The notes beneath the pieces are model-generated. The model made no database searches and had not been told where the DNA came from. It worked only from the letters and a program-made list of their open reading frames with translations. A program made the translations under genes and the position numbers. Of a stretch of DNA of 64,000 bases, positions 15,720-24,252 are shown piece by piece. The first letter of the stretch is position 1. Each line of letters begins with the position of its first letter. Location of the stretch: positions 1 through 64,000 of the forward strand of contig NZ_QQBB01000007.1 of NCBI RefSeq assembly GCF_003350535.1, given 5' to 3'. This stretch comes from Microvirga subterranea (GTDB taxonomy: Bacteria > Pseudomonadota > Alphaproteobacteria > Rhizobiales > Beijerinckiaceae).

Positions 15720-16874
15720 ATGACTGAGCGCATTCGTGAATTCCTGCGCAACCGACGTGAGGATGGCCCCTGCGTGGTCGTCGATCTGGACGTGGTGCGT
15801 GACAACTACTCCAAGTTCGCCCGTGCGCTTCCCGACACGCGTGTGTTCTACGCCGTGAAGGCGAATCCCGCGCCCGAGGTGCTGAAGGTCCTGGCCGAGA
15901 TGGGCTCGTGCTTTGACACGGCTTCCGTGGTCGAGATCGAACTCGCGCTCGCGGCCGGCGCCACGCCGGACCGGATCTCCTTCGGCAACACGATCAAGAA
16001 GGAGCGCGACGTCGCCCGCGGCCTCGAGCTCGGCGTGCGCCTCTTCGCGGTCGACTGCGAGGCGGAGGTCGAGAAGATCGTGCGCGCGGCGGCTCTGGTC
16101 GGCGTGCCGGCCCGGGACGTGAAGGTGTTCTGCCGCATCCTCTGCGACGGCGCCGGCGCCGAATGGCCGCTCTCGCGCAAGTTCGGCTGCGTGCCGGAGA
16201 TGGCGGTCGACGTGCTGGAGCATGCGTACCGGAATGGGCTCGAGGCCTATGGCGTCTCGTTCCATGTCGGCTCGCAGCAGCGCAACACGGAAGCGTGGGA
16301 TCAGGCCCTCGGCTCTGCCTCCACGATCTTCCGGGAATGCGCCGATCGCGGCATCCACCTGTCGATGGTCAATCTCGGCGGCGGCTTCCCGACGAAGTAC
16401 CTGAAGACGGTCCCGATGGTCGAAGCCTATGGCGAGTCGATCTTCCGGGCGCTGTCGAAGCACTTCGGCAACCGTCTGCCCGAGACGATCATCGAGCCAG
16501 GCCGCGGCATGGTCGGCAATGCCGGCATCATCGAGGCTGAGGTCGTCCTGATCTCGAAGAAGAGCCAGGAGGAGGACGAGGTGCGCTGGGTCTACCTCGA
16601 CATCGGCAAGTTCGGCGGTCTCGCCGAGACGATGGACGAGTCGATCCGCTACCCGATCCGCAGCGAGCGCGACGGCGACCGCAAGGTTCCGTGCGTGCTG
16701 GCCGGTCCGACCTGCGACTCGGCGGATGTTCTCTACGAGAAGGAGCCTTATCCGCTCCCCATCTCGCTGGAGATCGGCGACAAGGTGCTGATCGAAGGCA
16801 CGGGCGCCTACACGACCACCTACTCGGCGGTCGCGTTCAACGGCTTCCCGCCGCTCAAGTCCTACGTGATCTAA
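15720..16874 (+). CDS. Ornithine/lysine decarboxylase, type III PLP fold
   Basis: A 384-aa decarboxylase of the alanine-racemase-like (fold III) group that makes putrescine from ornithine and may also act on lysine. The PLP-binding Lys47 is in FYAVKANP. The SFHVGSQQ segment, the Gly-rich phosphate loop NLGGGFPT and EPGRGMVG follow. The catalytic Cys332 lies in GPTCDSADV, with the aromatic tail TTYSAVAFNGFPP. The start has GGGGAGAG at 15709-15716. A GNAT acetyltransferase and homospermidine synthase follow on the same strand, so putrescine is probably channelled to homospermidine. The long structured leader suggests feedback by polyamines. Confidence 0.93.
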   Translation: MTERIREFLRNRREDGPCVVVDLDVVRDNYSKFARALPDTRVFYAVKANPAPEVLKVLAEMGSCFDTASVVEIELALAAGATPDRISFGNTIKKERDVARGLELGVRLFAVDCEAEVEKIVRAAALVGVPARDVKVFCRILCDGAGAEWPLSRKFGCVPEMAVDVLEHAYRNGLEAYGVSFHVGSQQRNTEAWDQALGSASTIFRECADRGIHLSMVNLGGGFPTKYLKTVPMVEAYGESIFRALSKHFGNRLPETIIEPGRGMVGNAGIIEAEVVLISKKSQEEDEVRWVYLDIGKFGGLAETMDESIRYPIRSERDGDRKVPCVLAGPTCDSADVLYEKEPYPLPISLEIGDKVLIEGTGAYTTTYSAVAFNGFPPLKSYVI

Positions 16875-16885
16875 CTCACGTCCCG

Positions 16886-16910
16886 CCTGCCTCAGGGTCT
16901 GAGGCAGGCA
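16886..16910 (+). terminator. Hairpin after ornithine decarboxylase
   Basis: GCCTGCCTCA and TGAGGCAGGC form a perfect 10-bp stem with loop GGGTC, 12 nt past the stop codon. No T-tract follows. It may be a weak terminator or an mRNA-stabilising stem between the decarboxylase and the acetyltransferase. Confidence 0.5.
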
Positions 16911-16999
16911 CCAACCCCAAAAGTTGTCCCGGACGGCCTGCTTATCCGTAAGCAGGTGCGAGGGCTGTCGCTCACCCCAAGCCCTGGGAGGCCACGGCC

Positions 17000-17572
17000 A
17001 TGATCACGATCCGCGAAGAATCCTTCCGCGATGTGGAAGCGCGCGAGGCGCTTCTCGATGCCTGCTTCGGACCCGAGCGGTTCCAGAAGACCTGCGAGCG
17101 CCTGCGCGAAGGCCGCCTGCCGGCCGAGGGCCTGTCCCTCGTGGTCGAGCAGTACGGCAACATCATCGGCACGGTCCGTCTCTGGCACGTTTCGGCGGGC
17201 CCGAACCGGCCGGCGCTGATGCTGGGGCCGATCGCCGTCGACCCGTCGCGCCAGGGGCTCGGCGTGGGCGGGAAGCTCATGCGCGAGGCGCTCAGGCGCG
17301 CTGCCGACCGCGGCCATAAGGCCGTACTCCTGGTGGGCGATGCGCCCTACTACGAGCGCTTCGGCTTCACCACCGCGACGACCCAGGCCCTCTGGATGCC
17401 CGGCCCCTACGAGCGCGGACGGTTCCTGGCGCTGGAACTCGAAGCCGGCGCCCTCGACGGCGCTCGCGGTCTCGTGTCGGCCACCGGCATCATGGAGCAG
17501 AAGCCCGATCTCGCGATGCTGGTCGCTGCGGCGGCCCAGGGAGGCGCCGTAAGTCTCGGCCGCGCTTTCTAA
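17000..17572 (+). CDS. GNAT-family N-acetyltransferase
   Basis: A 190-aa acetyltransferase of the YhbS-like group. Acetyl-CoA-binding motif A is GPIAVDPSRQGLGVGGKLM (the RQGLGVGG pyrophosphate loop), followed by the LLVGDAPYYERFGFT motif B typical of this subgroup. The C-terminal 45 residues are unusual for a minimal GNAT. Its position between ornithine decarboxylase and homospermidine synthase is a recurring arrangement in Hyphomicrobiales and suggests polyamine acetylation, though no substrate has been shown from sequence. A perfect 14-bp hairpin follows the stop. Confidence 0.85.
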   Translation: MITIREESFRDVEAREALLDACFGPERFQKTCERLREGRLPAEGLSLVVEQYGNIIGTVRLWHVSAGPNRPALMLGPIAVDPSRQGLGVGGKLMREALRRAADRGHKAVLLVGDAPYYERFGFTTATTQALWMPGPYERGRFLALELEAGALDGARGLVSATGIMEQKPDLAMLVAAAAQGGAVSLGRAF

Positions 17573-17590
17573 ATCCCTTTCAACGATTGA

Positions 17591-17632
17591 CGCGCGCCGC
17601 ACCAGAAGGAATGGTGCGGCGCGCGTTCGTTT
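17591..17632 (+). terminator. Strong hairpin terminator after GNAT gene
   Basis: CGCGCGCCGCACCA (17591-17604) pairs perfectly over 14 bp with TGGTGCGGCGCGCG (17612-17625) around a 7-nt loop, followed by TTCGTTT. It lies 19 nt after the acetyltransferase stop, so homospermidine synthase probably has its own promoter between here and 17684. Confidence 0.75.
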
Positions 17633-17683
17633 GCCACCGATCAACCCCAACCCCGGCAGCTTGCCGATGAAGGAGAACCATCG

Positions 17684-19114
17684 ATGACCAACTGGCCCGT
17701 CTACGGCCGCATCTCCGGCCCGATCGTGATGATCGGCTTCGGATCGATCGGCAAAGGCATGCTGCCCCTGATCGAGCGCCATTTCGAGTTCGACAGGAGC
17801 CGTTTCGTGGTCGTCGATCCGAGCGATGCCGACCGGCACATGCTCGACGAGCGCGGCATCAAGTTCGTCCACCAGGGGCTGACGAAGGAGAACTACCGTC
17901 AGGTGCTCGAACCCCTGCTGACGCAGGGCGGTGGCCAGGGCTTCTGCGTGAACGTGTCGGTGGACACCTCCTCGCGCGACATCATGGAGCTCTGCCGCGA
18001 GGTCGGGGCGCTCTACATCGACACGGTGGCCGAGCCCTGGGCCGGCTTCTATTTCGACAAGAGCGCCGGACCGGCGGACCGCACCAACTATGCGCTGCGC
18101 GAAATCATTCTCGACGCCAGGCGGCGGAACCCGGGCGGCACGACCGCCGTGTCCTGCTGCGGCGCCAATCCCGGCATGGTGTCCTGGTTCGTGAAGCAGG
18201 CCCTGCTCAACCTCGCCCAAGACCTGAAGATCGAGCACGACGAGCCCAAATCCCGCGAGGAATGGGCGCGCCTGATGCAGAAGGTGGGCGTCAAGGGGAT
18301 CCACATCGCGGAGCGCGACACGCAGCGCGCCAATTCCGAGAAGCCGATGGGCGTGTTCGTCAACACCTGGTCGGTCGAAGGCTTCGTGTCGGAGGGGCTG
18401 CAGCCGGCGGAACTCGGCTGGGGCACGCATGAGACGTGGATGCCCGAGAATGCCGGGACCCACGACAAGGGCTGCCAGGCGGCGATCTACCTGCTTCAGC
18501 CGGGCGCCGACACCCGCGTGCGCTCCTGGACACCGACCGCCCAGGCGCAGCATGCCTTCCTGGTAACGCACAACGAGTCGATCTCGATCGCTGACTTCTT
18601 CACGGTTCGCGACGGCGAAAAGGTCGCCTATCGTCCGACCTGCCACTACGCCTATCATCCGTGCAACGAGGCCGTGCTGTCCCTACACGAGATGTTCGGC
18701 AAGGCCGGCAAGGCGCAGGAGAAGTTCCACATCCTCACCGAGGACGAGATCGTCGACGGCATCGACGAGCTGGGCGTGCTCCTCTACGGCCACGGCAAGA
18801 ACGCCTACTGGTATGGCTCGCAGCTCTCCATCGAGGAGACACGCAGGCTCGCGCCGTATCAGAACGCCACCGGGCTGCAGGTGACCTCCGCCGTGCTCGC
18901 CGGCATGGTCTGGGCCCTCGAGAATCCGAACGCCGGAATCGTCGAGGCGGACGACATCGATTTCCGCCGCTGCCTCGAGGTGCAGATGCCCTATCTCGGC
19001 CCGGTGGTCGGCGTCTACACGGACTGGACGCCGCTCGAGGGTCGCCCAGGGTTCTTCCCGGAGGATATCGACACCTCCGACCCGTGGCAGTTCCGGAACG
19101 TTCTGGTACGGTAA
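17684..19114 (+). CDS. hss: Homospermidine synthase
   Basis: A 476-aa NAD-dependent enzyme that joins two putrescines (or putrescine and spermidine) to form sym-homospermidine, the main polyamine of many alphaproteobacteria. The Rossmann motif MIGFGSIGKGML is near residues 16-27. The VSVDTSSRDIMELC and CCGANPGMVSWFVKQALL segments and the late HGKNAYWYGSQLS segment are typical of bacterial HSS. The length matches the family. The start has AAGGAGAA at about 17669. It completes the decarboxylase-acetyltransferase-synthase cluster. Confidence 0.95.
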   Translation: MTNWPVYGRISGPIVMIGFGSIGKGMLPLIERHFEFDRSRFVVVDPSDADRHMLDERGIKFVHQGLTKENYRQVLEPLLTQGGGQGFCVNVSVDTSSRDIMELCREVGALYIDTVAEPWAGFYFDKSAGPADRTNYALREIILDARRRNPGGTTAVSCCGANPGMVSWFVKQALLNLAQDLKIEHDEPKSREEWARLMQKVGVKGIHIAERDTQRANSEKPMGVFVNTWSVEGFVSEGLQPAELGWGTHETWMPENAGTHDKGCQAAIYLLQPGADTRVRSWTPTAQAQHAFLVTHNESISIADFFTVRDGEKVAYRPTCHYAYHPCNEAVLSLHEMFGKAGKAQEKFHILTEDEIVDGIDELGVLLYGHGKNAYWYGSQLSIEETRRLAPYQNATGLQVTSAVLAGMVWALENPNAGIVEADDIDFRRCLEVQMPYLGPVVGVYTDWTPLEGRPGFFPEDIDTSDPWQFRNVLVR

Positions 19115-19129
19115 GATCGTTCATTATAG

Positions 19130-19153
19130 CCCGGGCGCCGCGAGGCGCCCGGG
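19130..19153 (+). terminator. Perfect GC hairpin after hss
   Basis: CCCGGGCGCC (19130-19139) and GGCGCCCGGG (19144-19153) pair over 10 bp with a GCGA tetraloop. The stem sits 15 nt after the hss stop and 23 nt before the next gene. No T-tract follows, so read-through into the small downstream gene is likely. Confidence 0.5.
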
Positions 19154-19176
19154 TCCGGCGACCGAGGAAGTCAGGC

Positions 19177-19515
19177 ATGCCCCATTTCGAGGAATTCTAC
19201 GCCGACAAGCTCCGGGGCTCGCTGGGGGTCAGGGATGCGGAATCGGTCCTCGATCTGCGCAACGCCTCCCGCGAACAGGCGGCGGCCTCGATCCAGGACA
19301 TGCTGGAGCGAAGCCGCTTCGCGCAGAGCAAGACGGTCGCGATCCGGCTCGCGCCTCCGCCCGAGGGCGGCGGGGAAACCCTCTTCCAACCGGTCGGCAA
19401 GGCGCTCCTCGAAGCGAAGAAGCGCGGCTGGGTCGACCGCCTGCAGACCCTTCCGGCGCAGGATGGCCTCGGCTTCTACATCGCGCTGGCCGGCAAGCCT
19501 GCCTCGAAGGACTGA
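19177..19515 (+). CDS. Conserved hypothetical, possibly Smr-like fold
   Basis: A 112-aa soluble protein. The ATG at 19177 has GAGGAAG at 19164-19170; a much longer frame from 18661 is a shadow of hss. The order of elements (ESVLDLRN, an EQAAASIQDMLERS helix, a KTVAIRLAP strand, a helix with VGKALLEAKKRGWV, then GFYIALAG) vaguely recalls the alpha/beta layout of Smr domains, but the LDxH and HGxG motifs are absent. Function unknown. It is convergent with the DUF2937 gene, whose stop is adjacent. Confidence 0.65.
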   Translation: MPHFEEFYADKLRGSLGVRDAESVLDLRNASREQAAASIQDMLERSRFAQSKTVAIRLAPPPEGGGETLFQPVGKALLEAKKRGWVDRLQTLPAQDGLGFYIALAGKPASKD

Positions 19516-20052
19516 TCAGGCCTGCGCTTCCCTGCGGGGCCGCGGCCGCCGGACGAGGCTGCGGACGAACCCCGCCAGCAGCAGGAGGCCGCCCCAGACG
19601 GCCACGAACCCGGCCGCTCCTGAGACGATGCCCTCCGACGTGACGGGCACGGCGGGCTCGAAATCGCGGTAGGCCGCCCGCATCACATCCTCATCCCCGT
19701 CCCGGACCATCAGGGCGACCCTCCCGAAGGGGCCCGCGTCCAGCATGGCCTGCCGATGGGCCTGAAGGCGGTCGAGGCGCTCCACATTGGCCTGCATCGC
19801 GGCGCCCTGGCGGCTGGCCAGATCGTCGGCGTTGCCCCGCAGACGCGCGATGGCGCTCTCGCGATTTTCCCCATGGGCCTGGGCATCCGCGTCGAAGCGG
19901 CCGACGATCTGGCGGAGCTCATCGATCGCGCCGCCGAGGCGCTGGCGGTATTGCTGGGAGTATTCCGGTCCCTGGGAGGCGACGACGCCCCCCAGAAGGC
20001 CGAGCCCGAAGGCAACGATTCGCGTGATCCGGGGCAAGCGACACCTCCTCAA
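19516..20052 (-). CDS. DUF2937-family membrane protein
   Basis: A 178-aa protein of the DUF2937 type. A first hydrophobic helix (residues about 10-27) is followed by a long polar helical segment opening SQGPEYSQQYRQRLGGAIDELRQIV. A C-terminal helix (about 145-167) and an Arg-rich cytoplasmic tail RRPRPRREAQA follow. The central part is probably a periplasmic coiled coil. Function unknown. Its start overlaps the stop of the preceding small gene (ATGA at 20049-20052). It is the last gene of the long zinc operon, an association that may be incidental. Confidence 0.75.
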   Translation of the reverse strand: MRRCRLPRITRIVAFGLGLLGGVVASQGPEYSQQYRQRLGGAIDELRQIVGRFDADAQAHGENRESAIARLRGNADDLASRQGAAMQANVERLDRLQAHRQAMLDAGPFGRVALMVRDGDEDVMRAAYRDFEPAVPVTSEGIVSGAAGFVAVWGGLLLLAGFVRSLVRRPRPRREAQA

Positions 20053-20324
20053 GGATCAAGAGCGGCGCCGATATCCTGTTCCACGATTTCGTCGAGGGGC
20101 TTCGGAACCTTGTAGGCCTTCGTCTTCGCCCCCGGCTCCATGACGAGGATGACGGTCTCGGTGCCCGGGCAGGCCGGATCGGCGCACACAATTTCGTTGA
20201 CCGCGAAGCTTGCATCCGGGCCGGCTCGAAGGGCCTTGCGGGCCAGATCCTTGACGCGCTCGATCGCCGCCCGATCGGCCTTGGGCCGCCCGAAGGCATT
20301 GCGGAGAAAGCCGAGACCTGCCAT
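20049..20324 (-). CDS. Small conserved hypothetical protein
   Basis: A 91-aa soluble protein. Two cysteines in IVCADPACPGTETVIL form a C-x4-C pair that could bind metal. The N-terminus is basic and helical (LRNAFGRPKADRAAIERVKDLARK). Start ATG at 20324, 5 nt after the WD40 stop; the longer frame to 20654 is a shadow of the WD40 gene. It overlaps the DUF2937 gene by 4 nt, so the three are one translational block. Given the zinc operon upstream, metal handling by the Cys pair is conceivable but unproven. Confidence 0.65.
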   Translation of the reverse strand: MAGLGFLRNAFGRPKADRAAIERVKDLARKALRAGPDASFAVNEIVCADPACPGTETVILVMEPGAKTKAYKVPKPLDEIVEQDIGAALDP

Positions 20325-20329
20325 CGGGC

Positions 20330-21337
20330 TCAGGTGGGAAGCGTGAGGATGCCGGCCTTGCCGTCCTCGCACCCGAAGGCGAGGCGCTTGCCGGCCTTGT
20401 CCCAGGCCATGGCCGTGATGCCGCTTCCGGCCACGGCCGGGCGCACCAGCAGCTCGGAGGCATCGGCCATGCGGATGAGCAGGATGCAGCCGTCCTCGTA
20501 GCCGACCGCCAGCACGTAGGTGTTGGGATGGAACGCCACCCGGCTCACCTTGGCGGGGCGCACGCCGCATTCCCGCGGCTGCTTGCCCATGGGGCCTTCC
20601 TTCGATTCGAAGGGCCAGACGATCGCCGCTTCCGCCCCCGAGGTGGCGAGCCACTTGCCGTCATGGGACCAGGAGAAGGACCGGGTCTTCGATGGATAGC
20701 CGCTCATGCGCATGTGCCCCTTGTCGGGGATCAGGCGCCAGCCGTGCAGGGCATTCTCCTGCATGGAGGTGACGACGAAGCGGGCGTCGGGCGACCAGGT
20801 GACGTCGAGGTGCGAGCCCTTCCAGTCCAGCACTTCGGGCTTGGCCTCGACGTTGGGAAACCACAGGGTCGCGCCGTTGTAGTGGGAGATCGCGAGCCGG
20901 TAGCCCTTCGGGGCGAAAGCGAGGCCGCGGGCGGTCGAGGGAACCTCAAGGGTCTTCTCCTTGCCCCGGTCGTCGCGGGCGATCACGCGCTTGCCGGCCC
21001 CGTACGCGAAGGCGCCGCTCGGGCTCAGGGCGAGGGAGTCGATCCATGCGCCCTTGGTTTCGGCCAGCGTCTGGGTCGAGCCGTCCGACCCCGTCACCGC
21101 CACACGACCGTCGTCGCCGCCGGTGACGAAGCGCTCGCCGTCGCTCGCCCCGACCAGAATGCCGGCATCGGGATGAGCCTCGACCCGATGGGTCTCGCCG
21201 TCCCTCGCCAGCACTACGCCGCCGTCGGCGAGGCCGAGGGCGACGGTGCCCTTGAGCCAGCCGAGGGCGGTCACGTGCGCGCCCGCATCGATCGTCGTGA
21301 CGCTCTGGGTCAGAGACGGAGCAGTTCCAGCAGTCAT
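20330..21337 (-). CDS. WD40-repeat protein in zinc operon
   Basis: A 335-aa cytoplasmic protein without a signal peptide. It shows about seven WD40/beta-propeller blades, for example TALGWLKGTVALGLADGGV, DVTWSPDARFVVTSMQENALHGW, FSWSHDGKWLATSGAEAAIVWPF and VAFHPNTYVLAVGYEDGCILLI. No enzyme domain is attached. It sits 65 nt downstream of a COG0523 GTPase and behind znuCBA on the same strand. WD40 proteins next to COG0523 metallochaperones in zinc loci are known in alphaproteobacteria as conserved neighbours without a defined function. A scaffold or client-recognition role is an inference. Confidence 0.85.
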   Translation of the reverse strand: MTAGTAPSLTQSVTTIDAGAHVTALGWLKGTVALGLADGGVVLARDGETHRVEAHPDAGILVGASDGERFVTGGDDGRVAVTGSDGSTQTLAETKGAWIDSLALSPSGAFAYGAGKRVIARDDRGKEKTLEVPSTARGLAFAPKGYRLAISHYNGATLWFPNVEAKPEVLDWKGSHLDVTWSPDARFVVTSMQENALHGWRLIPDKGHMRMSGYPSKTRSFSWSHDGKWLATSGAEAAIVWPFESKEGPMGKQPRECGVRPAKVSRVAFHPNTYVLAVGYEDGCILLIRMADASELLVRPAVAGSGITAMAWDKAGKRLAFGCEDGKAGILTLPT

Positions 21338-21402
21338 TCAGGCAATCCCTTCAGGGGGAGCGATAGCACAGGATCGCGGGTTCTGCGCAAGGGCAGGCGC
21401 AC

Positions 21403-22377
21403 TCACGCCGCGGTCGCGAGGAAGCCTTCGCGGATCGCCTTCTCGTTCAGGTCGCGGCCGATGAAGACCACCTTTGAGCTGCGCTTCTCGCCCGGCTTCC
21501 AGTCGCCCTGCACGTCGCCGTCGAGGATCATGTGCACGCCCTGGAAGACGAAGCGCTTCGGCTCGTTCGGGAAGGCCACGATGCCCTTGCAGCGCAGGAT
21601 GTTCGGGCCCTCGACCTGGGTCAGGTTCGAGATCCAGGGCATGAACTTGTTCGGATCGACCTCGCCGTCGATCGCCACCGACACGGACTGCATGTCCTCG
21701 TCGTGGTGGTGATGATGGCCCTCCTCGAGGAAATCGGGCTCGATCTCGATGATGCGGTCGAGGTCGAAGGCCTTGCGGTCGAGCACTTCCGAGATCGGGA
21801 TGGCGCAGTTCTGCGTCCGGTGCACCTTGGCGTAGGGGTTGATGGCGCGGATGCGGGCCTCGACCTCCTCCAGCTCCTTCTCGGACACGAGATCGATCTT
21901 GTTGAGGATGATCACGTCCGCGAAGGCGATCTGGTTCTTGGCCTCGGGCGCGTCCTTCAGGCGGTCGGACAGCCACTTGGCGTCCGCTACGGTCACCACC
22001 GCGTCGAGGCGGGCGGTGTCGGACACGTCCTGGTCCATGAAGAAGGTCTGGGCGACCGGAGCCGGATCGGCGAGGCCGGTGGTCTCGACGATGATGGCGT
22101 CGAACTTTCCTTTTCGCTTCATCAGGCCGTCGAGGATGCGGATCAGGTCGCCGCGAACGGTGCAGCAGATGCAGCCGTTGTTCATCTCGAACACTTCCTC
22201 GTCGGCGCCGACGACGAGCTCGTTGTCGATGCCGATCTCGCCGAACTCGTTGACGATGACGGCATATTTCTTGCCGTGCTGCTCGGTCAGGATCCGGTTG
22301 AGAAGCGTCGTCTTGCCGGCGCCGAGATAGCCTGTGAGCACGGTGACGGGGATCTTGTCGGACATCGGATGTTCCAT
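21403..22377 (-). CDS. COG0523 zinc-type GTPase metallochaperone (CobW/ZNG1/YeiR family)
   Basis: A 324-aa GTPase of the CobW_C family. Walker [10 protein letters not shown] is at 16-24, the metal-binding GCICC motif at 68-72 (Cys69, Cys71, Cys72), the Walker B-like VETTGLADP follows, and the guanine-specificity motif is NKID. A His cluster ([11 protein letters not shown]) lies before the C-terminal domain, as in zinc-specific members. Such proteins deliver Zn to client enzymes during starvation. The start may be the ATG at 22365 (MSDKIPV), which has GGAA upstream; the longer one adds four residues. It follows znuA by 55 nt, making a zinc role far likelier than cobalamin synthesis. Confidence 0.92.
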   Translation of the reverse strand: MEHPMSDKIPVTVLTGYLGAGKTTLLNRILTEQHGKKYAVIVNEFGEIGIDNELVVGADEEVFEMNNGCICCTVRGDLIRILDGLMKRKGKFDAIIVETTGLADPAPVAQTFFMDQDVSDTARLDAVVTVADAKWLSDRLKDAPEAKNQIAFADVIILNKIDLVSEKELEEVEARIRAINPYAKVHRTQNCAIPISEVLDRKAFDLDRIIEIEPDFLEEGHHHHHDEDMQSVSVAIDGEVDPNKFMPWISNLTQVEGPNILRCKGIVAFPNEPKRFVFQGVHMILDGDVQGDWKPGEKRSSKVVFIGRDLNEKAIREGFLATAA

Positions 22378-22432
22378 CGGTCTTTGGAGACGAAAACCGC
22401 CCCCGGGATCGCCGGGGACTTCAGAATATCGG

Positions 22433-23353
22433 TCAGCTCGACAGGGCCGAGCTGAAGGCCCTTATATTGTGTCGCATCATGTCAATGTAAGTCCCGGCCG
22501 GACCCTTCTCGTCCGAGAGGGCGTCGGAATAGACCCGCTCGCCGATCCTGGCGCCGGTCTCCTTGGCGATGCGCTCCATCAGGCGCGCATCGGACACGTT
22601 CTCCACGAAGACAGCCGTGATCTTGTCGCGCTTGATCTGCTGGATGATCCTGGCCACGTCCTTCGCCGAGGCCTCGGAATCGGTCGATACGCCCTGGGGG
22701 GACACGAAATCGATGCCGTAGGCGTCTTCGAGATACCGAAAGGCGTCATGCGAGGTGATGATCCGACGGCGATCCGGCGGGATCTGCTCCACGAGGGCCT
22801 TCACCTCCCGGTCGAGGGCGTCGAGCTGGCCGAGATAGGCCGTCGCATTGGCCTCATAGGCGGACTTCCCGGCCGGGTCGGCGGCGATGAGGGCATCCCG
22901 GATGTTGGCGACATAGATCTTGGCATTGGCGACGTTCTGCCATGCATGGGGATCCGACCCGCCATGCCCGTGGCTGTGGCCGTGATCGTCGTCCCCCTTG
23001 AGCGGCTTCACGCCCCGCGCGGCCTCCACGATTGCGGCCTTCGTGCCGGAGGATTTCACGAGCCGGTCGATCCAGCCCTCGAACTTGAGGCCGTTGGCGA
23101 CGACCACCTTGGCCTCCGTCAGGCGCCTGCCGTCAGCCGGGGTGGGGGAATACACATGCGCATCCCCGTTCGGGCCCACGAGGGTGGTGACCTCCGTGCG
23201 CTCGCCGCCGACCTGGCGCACGAGGTCGCCCAGGATCGAGAAGGTGGCCACGACCTTCAGCTTCTCCGACCCCTGGGCGCGGGCCGATAGTGGCAGGGCC
23301 GCCAGAGCGAGGCATCCCAGCAGCAGCGAAACGGCGTTCCGGCGTGTCGGCAT
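22433..23353 (-). CDS. znuA: Zinc ABC transporter substrate-binding protein
   Basis: A 306-aa periplasmic zinc-binding protein of the cluster 9 group. The signal peptide is [26 protein letters not shown]. Expected metal ligands are His66 (DAHVYSP), His136 (DPHAWQN), the ITSHDAF histidine and a late Asp. The His-rich loop [12 protein letters not shown] (121-132) is characteristic of ZnuA rather than Mn- or Fe-binding relatives. Start at 23353 with AAGGAG upstream. It follows znuB by 32 nt, an order (C, B, A) that differs from the divergent znuA/znuCB layout of enterobacteria. Confidence 0.95.
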   Translation of the reverse strand: MPTRRNAVSLLLGCLALAALPLSARAQGSEKLKVVATFSILGDLVRQVGGERTEVTTLVGPNGDAHVYSPTPADGRRLTEAKVVVANGLKFEGWIDRLVKSSGTKAAIVEAARGVKPLKGDDDHGHSHGHGGSDPHAWQNVANAKIYVANIRDALIAADPAGKSAYEANATAYLGQLDALDREVKALVEQIPPDRRRIITSHDAFRYLEDAYGIDFVSPQGVSTDSEASAKDVARIIQQIKRDKITAVFVENVSDARLMERIAKETGARIGERVYSDALSDEKGPAGTYIDMMRHNIRAFSSALSS

Positions 23354-23385
23354 CGGCTGAACTCCTTGTCGGTGAAGGGGGCGGG

Positions 23386-24252
23386 TCAGGCTTCGAGGTG
23401 ACGGCGCGGCCAGGCGAGCCAGAGCAGGCCGCCCTCGCGGCCGAGGACGAGGGAGGCCGCATAGACCGCTCCCGCGGTCAGAATGATCGCGGGGCCGGCG
23501 GGCAGCTCGGCATGATAGGACAGGAGCAGGCCGCCGATCCCCGACACGATGCCGATCAGCACCGACAGGAGCATCATCATGGTGATGTCGTTGCTCCAGA
23601 AGCGCGAGGCGGCTGCCGGGAGCATCATCATGCCGACGGCGAGCAGCGTTCCAAGGGCGTGGAAGCCGCCGACGAGGTTGAGCACCACGAGGCCGAGGAA
23701 CATCAGGTGGGTCGGCGTTCCGGTGCGGCTGACCGAGCGCAGGAAGGTCGGGTCCACGCATTCCAGCACGAGGGGACGGTAGAGGACCGCCAAGGCCAGC
23801 ACCGTGACGGTGGAGATGCCCGCGATCAGCAGCAGCGTGCTGTCGTCGAGGGCCAGCACCGTGCCGAAGAGCACATGCAGCAGGTCCACGTTCGAGCCCC
23901 TCAGGGACACGAGCGTGACGCCGAGCGCCAGCGACAGCAGGTAGAAGGCTGCGAGCGATGCATCCTCCTTCAGGGCCGTGAACCGGGAGATGAGGCCGGC
24001 CGCCACCGCCACGACGACGCCCGCGAACAATCCGCCGATGGTCATGGCCGGCAGGGACAGGCCAGCCATGAGATAGCCGACGGCCGCGCCCGGCAGGATC
24101 GCGTGGGCCATGGCGTCGCCCGTCAGGCTCATCCGGCGCAGCATGAGGAAGACCCCGATCGGGCCGCCGCCCAGCGCAATGGCGATCACGCCCACGAGGG
24201 CGCGGCGCATGAAGTCGAATTCCGCGAAGGGGCCGTAGAGGAGCTCGATCAC
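23386..24252 (-). CDS. znuB: Zinc ABC transporter permease
   Basis: A 288-aa ABC-3 family permease with about eight hydrophobic helices. It opens with the short amphipathic IELLYGPFAEFDFMRRALVG and carries the GDAMAHAILPGAAVGYL segment typical of ZnuB/MntB. The start is taken as GTG at 24252, which overlaps the znuC stop as GTGA; a longer frame to 24270 lies within znuC. The overlap implies coupled translation with the ATPase. Confidence 0.93.
   Translation of the reverse strand: MIELLYGPFAEFDFMRRALVGVIAIALGGGPIGVFLMLRRMSLTGDAMAHAILPGAAVGYLMAGLSLPAMTIGGLFAGVVVAVAAGLISRFTALKEDASLAAFYLLSLALGVTLVSLRGSNVDLLHVLFGTVLALDDSTLLLIAGISTVTVLALAVLYRPLVLECVDPTFLRSVSRTGTPTHLMFLGLVVLNLVGGFHALGTLLAVGMMMLPAAASRFWSNDITMMMLLSVLIGIVSGIGGLLLSYHAELPAGPAIILTAGAVYAASLVLGREGGLLWLAWPRRHLEA

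Noticed and set aside
18661-19515. Long plus-strand frame running through the end of hss
   Set aside because: Only its last 112 codons, after a good ribosome-binding site at 19164-19170, are plausible coding sequence; the rest is a frame-shifted shadow of hss.
20325-20654. N-terminal extension of the 91-aa protein
   Set aside because: The extension lies inside the WD40 gene in another frame and has the Arg/Gly-rich composition of a shadow.
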